A DNA stretch of 64,000 bases. Source: DASSHC01 sp035693105. Its GTDB lineage: Bacteria > Chloroflexota > Chloroflexia > Thermomicrobiales > Thermomicrobiaceae. Within the stretch, counting starts at the first letter, position 1; every line of letters begins with the position of its first letter. The stretch lies in the NCBI GenBank assembly GCA_035693105.1, contig DASSHC010000467.1, forward strand, positions 4,525 through 68,524. The letters are read 5' to 3'. Below, in pieces: positions 53,284 through 62,684 of this stretch. Under the pieces are notes generated by a model. That model saw only the letters and a list, made by a program, of their open reading frames with translations. It was not told the DNA's origin and searched no databases. A program made the translations under genes and the position numbers.

Positions 53284-54162
53284 ATGTCCGCTGATCCCGG
53301 CTTCTCCATTCCAGGCTTCCGCGTCGGGCACTGGACTCACCCCAGCGGCGCCACCGGGTGCTCGGTCGTGCTCTGCGACCAGCCCGCGCTCGCCGTGGCC
53401 GACGTGCGCGGCGGCGCGCCGGGGACACGCGAGCTGGCCGTGCTTGGCGAGGGCCGCCTGGTGCAGCGGCTCGACGCGGTGCTGCTGACCGGCGGCAGCG
53501 CTTTTGGGCTCGACGCCGCCGGTGGGGTGATGCGCTGGCTGCGCGAGCAGGGGCGCGGCTTCGCGACGCGCAGCATACCCGTCCCGATCGTCGCCGGCGC
53601 GGTCATCTTCGATCTGGCCGGCGCCAGTCCGCCCTGGCCAGATGCCGAGGCCGGTTACGCGGCCGCCGCCGGCGGGCAGACCGACGGCTGGCGCTCCGGC
53701 CGCATCGGCGCGGGCTCCGGCGCGACATGGGGCAAGCTGGGTGGCCAGCCGGTTCGCGGGGGCGTCGGCGCGGCACGCGTATCCGTGCCGGGAGGCGAGC
53801 TGGCGGCGTTGATCGTGGTCAACGCTCTCGGCGAAGTCGTGGATCCAGACATCGGCCGGCCACTGCGCGCGGCTAGTTCGGGCAGTACGAGCCAGACCCT
53901 GCCAACACCCGGCGAGAACACCACCATCGGCGTCCTGGCGACGACCGTTCCGCTCGACCGCGCCGCGTTGGTGCGGCTGGCGATCGCCGCGCACGATGGC
54001 CTGGCGCGAGCCATCCGGCCGGCGCACACCGTCTTCGACGGCGACACGATCTTTGCCCTAACGACACAGGAGGCACGACCGACGCCAGAGGAGGTACTCG
54101 TGCTCGGCATGGCAGCCGCCGATGCCGTCGCGCGGGCGGTGGTTCGGGCGGCGACATCGTGA
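53284..54162 (+). CDS. P1 family (S58/DmpA-like) peptidase
   Basis: The 292-residue protein belongs to the self-processing N-terminal nucleophile aminopeptidases: FRVGHWTHPSGATGCSVVLC, VRGGAPGTRELA, LTGGSAFGLDAAGGVMRWL, AGSGATWGKLGG and the cleavage region PGENTTIGVLATT, where the nucleophile Thr follows Asn. Relatives release N-terminal or beta-amino acids. It begins 9 bp after the MBL gene. Confidence 0.9.
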   Translation: MSADPGFSIPGFRVGHWTHPSGATGCSVVLCDQPALAVADVRGGAPGTRELAVLGEGRLVQRLDAVLLTGGSAFGLDAAGGVMRWLREQGRGFATRSIPVPIVAGAVIFDLAGASPPWPDAEAGYAAAAGGQTDGWRSGRIGAGSGATWGKLGGQPVRGGVGAARVSVPGGELAALIVVNALGEVVDPDIGRPLRAASSGSTSQTLPTPGENTTIGVLATTVPLDRAALVRLAIAAHDGLARAIRPAHTVFDGDTIFALTTQEARPTPEEVLVLGMAAADAVARAVVRAATS

Positions 54163-54252
54163 CGGAACCCGACGCATCGCTCCCGCACGCCGGAGGACAT
54201 GCTAGACTGGAGCCAACGGCATTCGCATCATCGCCCACGATCGAGTGCTCGA

Positions 54253-55146
54253 ATGATGAGTGACTTGATGTCCACCCCGACGATCATCTGCTCCACCGGC
54301 TCGTTTGCCGGGCAGGGGCTGAGCACGCGCTTTCGCCTGGCGCGCGAGGCCGGGGCCGACGGCGTCGAGTTGATGCTCGGCCCGCGGCTGGCGCGCGGCG
54401 AACCGCGTGAGGTGCGCCGGCTCGAGGATGAACACCATACCCCAGTTCGCTCGGTGCACAGCGTGCTGCGACTGCGGGAGGTCTCCTCCGAACAAGCCGC
54501 CGACGACATCATCACCTCCGCTCGCTTCGCCGCGCAGTTGCATCACTGCCGGGTGCTGGTGGTGCATCCGCCCCAGGTCGACAGCCTGCACGACACGGCT
54601 GGACGACACTGGCTCGAAGCGTTGGAAGCGGCGGCCGAGATCGGGACACGCTCGGGGTTCGTTATCGCGGTAGAGAATCTGGGGCAATTGACGCGGCGCT
54701 GCACGCCCTCGGCGCTCGACCACCCGAGTCGGCTCAAGTGGCTGGCGCAGGAGTGGGACGTTGCACTGACCTTCGACACCGCGCACGCCGGCAGCCGCAG
54801 CTGGGATCTGCTGGAGGTCGCCGAAACCTTCGGCCCGCGCCTGGCGAACGTTCATCTCAGCGATCTGGGCGCGCACACCTACCCATGGGCACTGGTCAAC
54901 GCGCTCGTGCGCGACCACCAGTTACCAGGCAGCGGCACGCTCCCCCTCCGCCCATTGCTGGAGCATCTTACGGCCAACCGCTACGCCGGCCTGATTACGT
55001 TGGAGTTGAGCCCCCTGGCGCTGCGTGCCTGGTGGCGACCGGCAACCCTGGCGCGGCTCCGCGCGGCCGTGCTGAACTGCCGCGTCCACACCCATTCGTC
55101 GCAGCCGTCCTCGCACCCCACCACTGGCCCCGACCCCCGCGGGTGA
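54253..55146 (+). CDS. Sugar phosphate isomerase/epimerase-like TIM-barrel protein
   Basis: The protein of about 297 residues belongs to the AP endonuclease 2/xylose isomerase-like TIM-barrel fold: FRLAREAGADGVELML, VLVVHPPQ, VIAVENLG, LTFDTAHAGSRSWD, NVHLSDLG, and ITLELSP. Metal-binding E, D, H and E residues are present in the right order. The start is uncertain: ATG 54253 is used; ATG 54199 has GGAGG too near. The substrate is unknown. Confidence 0.83.
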   Translation: MMSDLMSTPTIICSTGSFAGQGLSTRFRLAREAGADGVELMLGPRLARGEPREVRRLEDEHHTPVRSVHSVLRLREVSSEQAADDIITSARFAAQLHHCRVLVVHPPQVDSLHDTAGRHWLEALEAAAEIGTRSGFVIAVENLGQLTRRCTPSALDHPSRLKWLAQEWDVALTFDTAHAGSRSWDLLEVAETFGPRLANVHLSDLGAHTYPWALVNALVRDHQLPGSGTLPLRPLLEHLTANRYAGLITLELSPLALRAWWRPATLARLRAAVLNCRVHTHSSQPSSHPTTGPDPRG

Positions 55147-55179
55147 TTGCGTTCCACGAGCGAACAACGGGGTCAGACG

Positions 55180-55329
55180 GTGGCGCACGACGACGCTGAG
55201 ACGTGAGGCAAAACGGACCCCTCGACTCCGCCCGGGATGACCGGAAAAGGGAGGGGCGTACGAGTGCGGCCGGTCGTCGTCGTACGCTGCAACCCTAACC
55301 CTGTCATCCTGAGCGCAGTCGAAGGATCC
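55180..55329. repeat. Third locus of the inverted interspersed repeat family
   Basis: A diverged copy reads leftward at 55215-55242 (ggacccctcgactccg and so on). A well-kept copy is at 55299-55329 (GTCATCCTGAGCGCAG then TCGAAGGATCC). A GGCGCACGACGACG block at 55182 and its complement CGTCGTCGTACG at 55276 match the interior of the 42.2-kb element. No gene is seen in 55147-55386. Confidence 0.7.
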
Positions 55330-55339
55330 GTCTTCATGC

Positions 55340-55365
55340 GGCACCCAACGACATCGATGGGTGCC
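55340..55365 (-). terminator. Possible terminator hairpin after rpsI
   Basis: GGCACCCA and TGGGTGCC (55340-55347 and 55358-55365) form a perfect eight-pair stem just beyond the rpsI stop. There is no U-run, so it may work with Rho or be a processing site. Confidence 0.35.
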
Positions 55366-55386
55366 TTCCCGAACTAAGGGCTCGTC

Positions 55387-55815
55387 CTACCGCTTGGTGT
55401 ACTGCGGTGCCTTGCGCGCCCGCTTGAGGCCGACCTTCTTGCGCTCCTTGACACGGGCGTCGCGGGTCAGCAAGCCCGCCCGCCGCAGCACCGGACGCAG
55501 TTCCGGCTCGAAGTGCAGCAGCGCCCGCGCCACGGCATGGCGCACCGCGCCGGCCTGCCCGCTCAACCCGCCGCCGGTCACCTTGGCCCGCACGTTGAAG
55601 CGGTCGATCATGTTCACCAGGCGCAACGGCTCGCCCAGCATCACCTGGTAGATGTCGCGCCCACCGAAGTACTCGCGCGCCGTCTTGGCGTTGACTTCGA
55701 TGTCGCCGCTGCCGGGGTAGAGGCGCACGCGCGCCACGGCGTTCTTGCGCCGCCCCACGCCCTGATAGTAGCGTAGCCTACGCTCGGTGTTGGTCGGTGC
55801 CGTTCCTGTCTCCAC
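55387..55815 (-). CDS. rpsI: 30S ribosomal protein S9
   Basis: The 142-residue protein has YYQGVGRRKNAVARVRLYPG at the start of the core, GGGLSGQAGAVRHAVARAL, and the basic tail VKERKKVGLKRARKAPQYTKR that reaches the P-site tRNA. It follows rplM by 24 bp and ends the leftward ribosomal run. Confidence 0.97.
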   Translation of the reverse strand: METGTAPTNTERRLRYYQGVGRRKNAVARVRLYPGSGDIEVNAKTAREYFGGRDIYQVMLGEPLRLVNMIDRFNVRAKVTGGGLSGQAGAVRHAVARALLHFEPELRPVLRRAGLLTRDARVKERKKVGLKRARKAPQYTKR

Positions 55816-55839
55816 TGGGTACTCTTCTCCTCTAACCTT

Positions 55840-56286
55840 CTACGCTTCGATCTGCAGTAGCGTCGGCTTCTGCGTCGCGTGCGGGTGCTCCGGCCCCGCG
55901 TAGACCTTCAACTTCCTGTACATCGCCTCGCCCAGCGCGTTCTTCGGCAGCATCTTCTTGATGGCATGCTCGACCGGGCGCGTCGGATGCTTCGCCAGCA
56001 CGTCGCGCAGGGCGGTCGCTCGCAGCCCGCCGGGATACTGCGAGTGGTGGTAGTAGAATTTGCTGGTCTCCTTGGTGCCCGTCACCTTGAACTTCGCGGC
56101 GTTGATCACGATGACGTAGTCACCCATGTCCATGTGCGTCGCGAAGGTCGGCTTGTGCTTGCCGCGCAGGATCGGAGCGATCTGGCTGGCGAGGCGCCCG
56201 AGCGTCTTGCCTTCCGCGTCGACGATGTACCACTGCCGTTGGGATTGGGCCTCCGACGCCGTCGGTGAATAGGTCTTGGTGTTCAT
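55840..56286 (-). CDS. rplM: 50S ribosomal protein L13
   Basis: L13 is an early assembly protein of the large subunit. The 148-residue chain has WYIVDAEGKTLGRLASQIA, GDYVIVINAAKFKVTGTK, YYHHSQYPGGLR and the RPVEHAIKKMLPKNALGEAM motif. It lies between truA and rpsI in the usual order. Confidence 0.97.
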   Translation of the reverse strand: MNTKTYSPTASEAQSQRQWYIVDAEGKTLGRLASQIAPILRGKHKPTFATHMDMGDYVIVINAAKFKVTGTKETSKFYYHHSQYPGGLRATALRDVLAKHPTRPVEHAIKKMLPKNALGEAMYRKLKVYAGPEHPHATQKPTLLQIEA

Positions 56287-56347
56287 GCGTTACGAGCTCC
56301 TCAATCGATCTGCGACGCCTTGACCATTCCCGGCGTCAGTGTCCAGC

Positions 56348-57130
56348 CTAAGTATACGAGACGTGCCAGAGCGCGAGCCCCTCCGGCGGCGCCGGCGCCG
56401 CGCCCAGCCTCCGGTCGCGCCCGCGCAGCAGTTCCGCCATCCACGCCACCTGCCGCTCGCCGCGCCCGATCTGCACCAGGTCGCCGACGATGTTGCGCAC
56501 CATCTGCGGCAGATAGCCGCTCGCGACGATGCGAAACTCCAACAGCCGTGCGCCCTCTCCCGGCTCGATCGACTGCTGCAGCACAACCCAGCGTGCCGAG
56601 TTGACGCGCCGCGTGGTGTCGATCTCGGCCCAGGGCACGCCCGCGCCGCCTCCGGCCACCGCCGCGAAGTCCTGCTCGCCCGGCAGCGCTTCGGCGGCGC
56701 GCCCCATCGCCTCCAGATCAAGCGCGCGGCGCTGGTGCCAGACCAGTCGCCGCAGGAGCAGCGGCGGCGTCCCACCGGACCACACGCGGTAGCGATACTC
56801 CCGCGCGACCGCGTCGAAGCGAGCGTGGAAGCTCGCCGGGGCGAGCGCGACGCGGTAGATCGCCACGTCGGGCGGGGTCAGCGCCCGCAGCCCCGCCAGC
56901 AGCGCCGCGGCCGGCCGTTCCCAGCGCAGGGTCCCGCTCGCCACCTGACCCACCGCGTGCACACCGCGATCGGTGCGCCCCGCCAGGGCAAGCCGCGCCG
57001 GCTCCCCGGTCAGCCGCGCCAGCGCCTCTTCCAGCACCCCCTGAACGGTCCGCACACCCGGCTGTACCTGCGAGCCGGCGAAGTCGGTGCCGTCGTAGCC
57101 CAGATCAATGCGAAAGACGCGGCGCTCCAT
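56348..57130 (-). CDS. truA: tRNA pseudouridine(38-40) synthase
   Basis: The 260-residue enzyme modifies U38-U40 of the anticodon arm. Motifs: IDLGYDGTDFAGSQVQPGVRTVQG, the catalytic aspartate in LALAGRTDRGVHA, FHARFDAVAREYRYRV and LPQMVRNIVGDLV. The order rplQ-truA-rplM-rpsI is conserved in Gram-positive-type bacteria. Confidence 0.96.
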   Translation of the reverse strand: MERRVFRIDLGYDGTDFAGSQVQPGVRTVQGVLEEALARLTGEPARLALAGRTDRGVHAVGQVASGTLRWERPAAALLAGLRALTPPDVAIYRVALAPASFHARFDAVAREYRYRVWSGGTPPLLLRRLVWHQRRALDLEAMGRAAEALPGEQDFAAVAGGGAGVPWAEIDTTRRVNSARWVVLQQSIEPGEGARLLEFRIVASGYLPQMVRNIVGDLVQIGRGERQVAWMAELLRGRDRRLGAAPAPPEGLALWHVSYT

Positions 57131-57152
57131 GGCCGCGTCTCTCCCAACGCCG

Positions 57153-57506
57153 TTAGGCGATGAACTCGATCATCGCCATGGGCGCGGCATCGCCCCGGCG
57201 CGGGCCGAGCTTGTAGATCCGGGTATAGCCGCCGGGATGCCCCTCGAAGCGCGGGGCGATCACGTCGAACAGCTTGGCCGCGGCGCGCTCGTCCGCCAGG
57301 CGCGCCATCACCAGATTGCGGTGATGCAGGTCGTCGGTGCGCGCCAGCGTGATCAGCTTCTCCACCACCGGCCGAATCGTCTTGGCCTTGGCCTCGGTCG
57401 TCGTGATCCGGTCGTGCAGGATCAACGACACGGCCAGGTTGCGCCGGAGCGCCTTGCGCTGGTTGGTATTCCGCCCGAACTTCCGTCCGGCTACGCGGTG
57501 CCTCAT
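57153..57506 (-). CDS. rplQ: 50S ribosomal protein L17
   Basis: The 117-residue protein has [39 protein letters not shown], and the C-terminal [23 protein letters not shown]. The start overlaps the rpoA stop (ATGA). Confidence 0.97.
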   Translation of the reverse strand: MRHRVAGRKFGRNTNQRKALRRNLAVSLILHDRITTTEAKAKTIRPVVEKLITLARTDDLHHRNLVMARLADERAAAKLFDVIAPRFEGHPGGYTRIYKLGPRRGDAAPMAMIEFIA

Positions 57507-58522
57507 TCCTCCTGCTCCTCCTCGTCGTCAGCACCCTCAGCCATGCCGTCCTCGAGGGCGTCGTTGTCCTCCAGACCCTCGACACCGAGGCCGGTCGGAA
57601 CCTCCAGCGTGTAGCCGTGCTCCGCAAGCTTGTCCTTCAGTTCTTGCAGCGAGCGCGGTCCGAAGTTTCGAATCGAGAGGAGCTGGTCCGGATCCATGTC
57701 CAGCACCTGCCCGACACGCTCGATGTGCCGGCTACGCAGCGCGTTGAGCACCCGGGGCGACAGGCCCAACTCGGAGAGCGGCTTGTTGTCCGCCTCGGTC
57801 ATCGGCCGCGCGGCCTCTTCGGTCGCCTCGGCCGGCTGGCGGTTGAAGTCGGCGATCAAGCGCCCGTGATCGACCAGGATCTGCGCCGCGGTGCTGAGCG
57901 CCTCGCCCGGATCGACCGTGCCGTCGGTGACGATTTCCAGGATCAGCCGGTCGAAGTCGGTCATCTGGCCGACGCGTGTGTGCTCGACGACGTAGTTGAC
58001 TTTCTCAATCGGCGTGAAGATCGCGTCGACCGGGATCTCGCCGATCGAGAAAATCTCCTGCGCCTCCGCCGGCTGGTAGCCGCGCCCGCGCATGACCACC
58101 AAATCCATCTCCAACCGCGCGCGCTCGTTGTCGAGCGTCGCGACGATCTGGTCCGGATTGACCACCTCGACCTCGGCCGGCCAATCGATATCGCCGGCCC
58201 GCACCGGGCCCTCCCCGCGAGCGTAGAGGCTCGCGCGCGCTTCCCGGAAGCTGTCGAGTTGAGTCTGCAGGCGAATCTGCTTCAGATTGAGGACGATCTC
58301 CGTCACATCCTCGCGCACGCCCTCGATGGTCGAGAATTCATGCCAAACGTCGGTGATGCGCACGCGCACGATGGCAGCGCCGGTCAACGACCGCAGCAGA
58401 ATGCGCCGCAGCGCGTTCCCCAGCGTGATACCGTAGCCCGGCTCCAGCGGCTCGATCTCAAACCGCCCATAGTTCTCGCCGGTGTGCGTCTGCTGCACAC
58501 GCGGCTGAGCAATCTCCAACAC
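57503..58522 (-). CDS. rpoA: RNA polymerase alpha subunit
   Basis: RpoA starts RNA polymerase assembly. The 339-residue protein has the N-terminal domain with [38 protein letters not shown] and [13 protein letters not shown], and the C-terminal domain with [25 protein letters not shown] and [14 protein letters not shown] for UP-element contact. An acidic tail ([11 protein letters not shown]) is added. rpsD is absent on its upstream side. Confidence 0.98.
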   Translation of the reverse strand: MLEIAQPRVQQTHTGENYGRFEIEPLEPGYGITLGNALRRILLRSLTGAAIVRVRITDVWHEFSTIEGVREDVTEIVLNLKQIRLQTQLDSFREARASLYARGEGPVRAGDIDWPAEVEVVNPDQIVATLDNERARLEMDLVVMRGRGYQPAEAQEIFSIGEIPVDAIFTPIEKVNYVVEHTRVGQMTDFDRLILEIVTDGTVDPGEALSTAAQILVDHGRLIADFNRQPAEATEEAARPMTEADNKPLSELGLSPRVLNALRSRHIERVGQVLDMDPDQLLSIRNFGPRSLQELKDKLAEHGYTLEVPTGLGVEGLEDNDALEDGMAEGADDEEEQEE

Positions 58523-58611
58523 CCGATTCCGCCTCCTTCGGCGACTCGCTGAGAGCCGCCGATGTTATCTCTTGATGACGTATTCCCGATTGCTGGCGGA
58601 GCCTCGCGGCG

Positions 58612-59025
58612 TTAGACGCGCCGGCGCTTCGGCGGCCGGCAGCCGTTGTGCGGAACCGGGGTGACGTCCGCGATTGAGAGCACCTGGATACCGGCGGCTT
58701 GCAGCGAACGAATCGCCATCTCGCGCCCGGCGCCCGGTCCCTTAACAAAGACTTCGACCTGGCGCAGCCCGTGCTCCATCGCTTTGCGCGCGGCGTTCTC
58801 GGCCGCGACCTGCGCCGCGTAGGGCGTGCTCTTACGCGAGCCCTTGAAGCCAGAGGAACCAGCGCTCGACCAGGCGATGACATTGCCGGCCTGATCGGTC
58901 AGGGTCACGATCGTGTTGTTGAAGGTCGACTGCACGTAGGCCCGGCCACGCGGGATGTTCTTCCGCTCACGCCGCCGTCCTCGTGCCGCTCCGCGCCGCG
59001 CCGCGCCGCGCCGTCGATCTGCCAT
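58612..59025 (-). CDS. rpsK: 30S ribosomal protein S11
   Basis: The 137-residue protein has a strongly basic Arg/Ala-rich N-terminus (1-20), then [40 protein letters not shown], and [17 protein letters not shown]. It is followed by an 89-bp gap and rpoA, without rpsD. Confidence 0.97.
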   Translation of the reverse strand: MADRRRGAARRGAARGRRRERKNIPRGRAYVQSTFNNTIVTLTDQAGNVIAWSSAGSSGFKGSRKSTPYAAQVAAENAARKAMEHGLRQVEVFVKGPGAGREMAIRSLQAAGIQVLSIADVTPVPHNGCRPPKRRRV

Positions 59026-59124
59026 GAAGCCTGGTTCCTTTCTTGTCCGCTACGCTGAGCTGGCCCGCGAGCCGCTTGAGTCCCTTAGCGCCTAGCGCTG
59101 GCGCCGCGTCCGCGCCGGATTGTC

Positions 59125-59499
59125 CTAGCGGCCCTTCTTCCTCAGGCCGATGCCCTTCTTCGGACCTTTGCGCGTCCGGGCGTTGGTCTTGGTCTGCTGA
59201 CCGCGCACCGGCAGTCCACGACGATGGCGCAGCCCGCGGTAGGAGCCGATGTCCATCAGTCGCTTGATGTTCATGTTGACCTCACGCCGCAGGTCGCCCT
59301 CGACCACCATCTCCTTCTCGATGATGTCGCGCAGCCGGGCAACCTCTTCGTCGGTCAGATCCCGCACGCGGGTCGTGCTGTTGATCCCGGTCCGCTCCAG
59401 CAGCGCACGGCTGGTGCTGGGGCCGACGCCATAGATGTAGGTCAGGCCGATCTCGACCACCTTCTCGCGCGGAAGATCGACGCCCGCGATTCGTGCCAT
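59125..59499 (-). CDS. rpsM: 30S ribosomal protein S13
   Basis: The 124-residue protein of the small-subunit head has [51 protein letters not shown], and the tail [26 protein letters not shown]. It is 11 bp after rpmJ. Confidence 0.98.
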   Translation of the reverse strand: MARIAGVDLPREKVVEIGLTYIYGVGPSTSRALLERTGINSTTRVRDLTDEEVARLRDIIEKEMVVEGDLRREVNMNIKRLMDIGSYRGLRHRRGLPVRGQQTKTNARTRKGPKKGIGLRKKGR

Positions 59500-59510
59500 G
59501 CCGCTGCCTC

Positions 59511-59624
59511 CTAGCCCTGCCGCTGCTTGTGCCTGGGGTTGGTGCAGATCACCCGCACCACGCCACGCCGGCGAATGATCCGGCAGTTGTCACAACGCTT
59601 CTTGACCGAAGCCGCTACTTTCAT
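59511..59624 (-). CDS. rpmJ: 50S ribosomal protein L36 (zinc-binding form)
   Basis: The 37-residue protein starts [17 protein letters not shown] and has C11, C14, C27 and H32, the zinc-binding set of the C+ form. GAGGA lies shortly before ATG 59624. Confidence 0.96.
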   Translation of the reverse strand: MKVAASVKKRCDNCRIIRRRGVVRVICTNPRHKQRQG

Positions 59625-59646
59625 GATTCCTCGCCCTTTCCACGAT

Positions 59647-59874
59647 TCACGGTGACCCACACGCTCTCGCCCACTTGACCCGGCGAGCGGCTGCTCGTCC
59701 GCCCGCGGCTCGCACCAGATCGCCTGGTAGAATCCGAACGCTGGTCAGGCGAGCCATGCCGGAGACATCCACGACCACGCCGTGGCCGCCGTCGCGTTCG
59801 TAGTCGCCCCGTGCATTCGGCCATCGTATCGTGATGCGACCCGCATCTCGCGTGGCCCTGCCGGGGTAAACGAA
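59647..59874 (-). pseudogene. infA: Diverged translation initiation factor IF-1-like frame, no recognisable start
   Basis: The frame is open from just after TAG (59877-59875) to TGA (59649-59647), 75 codons. It aligns without gaps to IF-1 over about 44 residues: G...PNA...E...GH.V...SG..R, then [10 protein letters not shown]. The C-terminal third ([13 protein letters not shown]...) no longer resembles IF-1. It has no ATG, GTG, TTG or CTG before the homologous region and no ribosome site. Its place between map and rpmJ is the normal infA locus. It may be a decayed gene, or a functional one using an unusual start such as ATA or ATC. Confidence 0.55.
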
Positions 59875-59916
59875 CTAGCGCGCGTTCAAGCCTTGGCGTG
59901 CGCGCCACAACGCTCA

Positions 59917-59925
59917 ATTATACCA
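59917..59925 (-). promoter_or_regulatory. Extended -10 promoter overlapping the map stop codon
   Basis: Leftward TGG-TATAAT (59925-59917); the map stop codon TAA lies within it. It would drive rpmJ-rpsM-rpsK-rpoA-rplQ-truA-rplM-rpsI with a leader of about 285 nt that includes the infA-like frame. Confidence 0.6.
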
Positions 59926-60682
59926 CAGGCGGGGCCGCAACGGTCAGCAACTCCGGTTCACCCTCGGTGATTGCCACGGTGTGCTCGTAGTGGGCCGACA
60001 GCCCACCGTCGAGCGTGACGACCGTCCAGTAATCGTCGAGCACGTCAACTTCTCCGGCGCCGATCGCGATCATCGGCTCGATCGCCAGCGTCATTCCGCG
60101 CCGCAGCATCAGCCCGGTGCCCGGCTCGCCCTCATTCGGAACGTCCGGCTCTTCATGCAACTCTTGACCCACACCATGCCCGCCGTAATCCTCGATCACA
60201 CGGAACCCCCGCCGCTCGGCTTCGGCCTGGATCGCGGCGCCAATATCGCCGATGCGCTTGCCGGCGCGTGCCTGGCTCACACCGGCCCGGAATGCCGCCT
60301 CGACCGCCTCGACCAGCGCCCGTGCCTCGTCCGTCACCTCGCCGATTGGGAAGGTAGCGGCCGCGTCGGCGTGATAGCCGTGCTGCCAGACGCCGACGTC
60401 GACCTTCAACAGGTCGCCGTTCTGGAGCCGGGTTGGGCCAGGGATGCCGTGGATCACCTGCGCGTTCAGGGAGGTGCAGATGCCGGCCGGGAATCCGTCG
60501 TAGTCGAGGAAAGAGGGAACACCGCCCCGCGACACGATGAATTCGCTCGCCAGCCGGTCGAGCCGCTGGGTGGTCACCCCTGGCACCGCCTCGCGTCGCA
60601 GCAGCTCCAGCGTCTCGGCCACGATCACGCCTGCCTGGCGCATCAGGCCGATCTCCCGCGCTGATTTCAGCGTGATCGCCAC
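59918..60682 (-). CDS. map: Methionine aminopeptidase type I
   Basis: The 254-residue metalloenzyme removes N-terminal Met. It has GVPSFLDYDGFPAGICTSLNAQVIHGIP, KVDVGVWQHGYHADAAATF (metal Asp pair), GGHGVGQELHEEP (metal His), LAIEPM (metal Glu) and HYEHTVAITEGEPELLT (last Glu). It is 4 bp after adk. The spc-operon order secY-adk-map is kept. Confidence 0.97.
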   Translation of the reverse strand: MAITLKSAREIGLMRQAGVIVAETLELLRREAVPGVTTQRLDRLASEFIVSRGGVPSFLDYDGFPAGICTSLNAQVIHGIPGPTRLQNGDLLKVDVGVWQHGYHADAAATFPIGEVTDEARALVEAVEAAFRAGVSQARAGKRIGDIGAAIQAEAERRGFRVIEDYGGHGVGQELHEEPDVPNEGEPGTGLMLRRGMTLAIEPMIAIGAGEVDVLDDYWTVVTLDGGLSAHYEHTVAITEGEPELLTVAAPPVV

Positions 60683-60686
60683 AGCT

Positions 60687-61370
60687 CTAGTCCACCCGCG
60701 TCGCCAGCGCCTGCACGATCGCCGTGGTCACTTCGTCGATCGGTCGGTCGCCGTCGACCGACAAGAGCAGGCCCTGCCGCTCGTAATACGCAAGCACCGG
60801 CTGCGTCTGCTCGTCGTAGATCGCCAGGCGCCGCGCCACCGCCTCCGGCGTGTCGTCGCTGCGCTGCGTGAGCGCGGAGCCGCACACGTCGCACACACCT
60901 GGGACTCGCGGTGGATTGAACTCGCGGTGGTAGGTCGCTCCACAGTTCGGGCAGATCAGTCGCCCGCTCAAGCGCTCGATCAGCACCTGCCGCGGCGCTT
61001 CGACCGAGATCACCGCCACCAGGCGCTCGCCGCGCGCCGTCAGCGCCGTCTCCAGCGCCTCGGCCTGCGCCTGGTTGCGCGGGAAGCCATCGATCAGCGC
61101 CCCCCGCAGCGCCGGATGTTCCCGGCGCATCTGGTCGATCCGATCCAGCAGCATGCGCACGGTCAGGGCGTCGGGTACCAGCGCGCCGCGGTCGTAATAG
61201 CCGCGAATCTCTTCGCCGAGCTGACTGCCGCTAGCCATCACCTCACGAAAGAGGTCGCCGGTCGAGACGTGGACCAGATCCAGGCGCGGCGCGACCAGCG
61301 CAGCCTGAGTTCCTTTGCCGGCGCCCTGCGGGCCCATGATCAACACGTGTGTCGCGGGGGCGACACTCAT
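60687..61370 (-). CDS. adk: Adenylate kinase
   Basis: The 227-residue enzyme converts AMP and ATP to two ADP. P-loop MGPQGAGKGTQA, the AMP site STGDLFREVM, GFPRNQAQAEAL, and the LID domain with two C-x2-C pairs (CPNC...CDVC) typical of Gram-positive-type zinc LIDs. It is 15 bp after secY. Confidence 0.97.
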   Translation of the reverse strand: MSVAPATHVLIMGPQGAGKGTQAALVAPRLDLVHVSTGDLFREVMASGSQLGEEIRGYYDRGALVPDALTVRMLLDRIDQMRREHPALRGALIDGFPRNQAQAEALETALTARGERLVAVISVEAPRQVLIERLSGRLICPNCGATYHREFNPPRVPGVCDVCGSALTQRSDDTPEAVARRLAIYDEQTQPVLAYYERQGLLLSVDGDRPIDEVTTAIVQALATRVD

Positions 61371-61385
61371 TGCTCGCTCGCCTCC

Positions 61386-62684
61386 CTAGCGAATGAAGCC
61401 TTCGTAGTTGCGCATCATCAGTTGCGCCTCGAGTTGGCGCATCGTGTCGATGGCCACCCCGACCACGATCAGGAACGAGGTCGCGCTCAAGAGCAGCTCG
61501 GTCACGCCGGTCAGCGCCGAAACGATGTAGGGCAGGATCGCCACGACGCCCAGCGCCAGCGCGCCGACGAGCGTGATCCGCATCAGCACCCGGGTAAGGT
61601 AGATGTCGGTGTTGCGCCCGGGGCGCACACCAGGAATGAACCCGCCCTGCTTTTGCAGGTTCTCGGCGATATTCTGCTGCTGGAAGAGCACCATGGTGTA
61701 GAAGTAGGTGAACAGCACCACCATCAGGAAGAAGATCACCTGATAGATGACCGCGTTCGGACTGAAGAGGGAGTTCACCGTCGTCGACACGCTGCGGACC
61801 CAGTCACGCCCCGAGGACTGCATAAAGTTGGCGATCATCCCCGGGAAGACCATGATACTGTAGGCGAAGATCAGCGGAATCATGCCGGCCGAGTTCACCT
61901 TCAGCGGGATGGTCGTGTTGCCGCCACCGTAGACGCGACCGCGCCGGATGCGCTTGGCGTGCTGCACCGGGATGCGGCGCATGCCCTCGTTGAGCAGCAC
62001 GATGCCGACGATTGTGACCAGCGCCAGCACCACGAAAGCGGCTGCGCCGATGACGTTTTGCGTCGCGCTGCTGCCGGTAGCCAGTCGGCCGATCGCCCCA
62101 GGAAGACTGGCGACGATGCCGCCAAAGATGATGATCGAGACGCCGTTCCCTACTCCGTTCTCGGTGATCAGTTCGCCGAGCCAGACGAGCAGGACCGTTC
62201 CCGCCGTCATCGTCAGAAGCAGGGCCGCGCTGCGCAGCGCCGTGTCGGCGTGGAAGAGCCCGAAGTTCTTCAGCACGCCGTTGTTGGCCATCAGCACCGC
62301 CTGGCCGTAACCCTGTAGGAGCGCCAGCGGCACGGTGATCCAGTGGGTGTACTGATTGATCTTACGCTGGCCCGCCTCGCCTTCCTTGGAGAGCTCCTCC
62401 AGGCGCGGGACCGTCGGCGTGAGCAGTTGCATGATGATCGAGGCGGTGATGTAGGGGTAGACCCCCAGCGCCAGAATCGAGAAGTGCCGCAGCGTGCTGC
62501 CGGAGAACACGTTGAGCATGCCCAGCAACTGGTTGCGGTCGAGCAGATCATTCAACGCGGTCCGATCGACACCCGGGAGCGGGATGGTGGCCAGAAAGCG
62601 GAAGATCACCAGGATCGCCAGGGTATAGAGGATCTTCCGTCTCAGGTCCGGGATCTTGAAGGCGTTGACAGCTGCCTGGAGCAT
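61386..62684 (-). CDS. secY: Preprotein translocase subunit SecY
   Basis: SecY is the protein-conducting channel. The 432-residue protein has ten membrane helices, with IPLPGVD and GSTLRHFSILALGVYPYITASIIMQLL near the start, GNGVSIIIFGGI, NSAGMIPLIFAYSIM, and the C-terminal GFIPGVRPGR. The ATG overlaps the rplO stop by one base. Confidence 0.97.
   Translation of the reverse strand: MLQAAVNAFKIPDLRRKILYTLAILVIFRFLATIPLPGVDRTALNDLLDRNQLLGMLNVFSGSTLRHFSILALGVYPYITASIIMQLLTPTVPRLEELSKEGEAGQRKINQYTHWITVPLALLQGYGQAVLMANNGVLKNFGLFHADTALRSAALLLTMTAGTVLLVWLGELITENGVGNGVSIIIFGGIVASLPGAIGRLATGSSATQNVIGAAAFVVLALVTIVGIVLLNEGMRRIPVQHAKRIRRGRVYGGGNTTIPLKVNSAGMIPLIFAYSIMVFPGMIANFMQSSGRDWVRSVSTTVNSLFSPNAVIYQVIFFLMVVLFTYFYTMVLFQQQNIAENLQKQGGFIPGVRPGRNTDIYLTRVLMRITLVGALALGVVAILPYIVSALTGVTELLLSATSFLIVVGVAIDTMRQLEAQLMMRNYEGFIR

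Noticed and set aside
59621..59917. 98-residue frame in another register ending in the rpmJ ATG
   Set aside because: The ATGA overlap is tempting, but the frame is Arg/Ser-rich with no homology; the adjacent frame carries the IF-1-like alignment.
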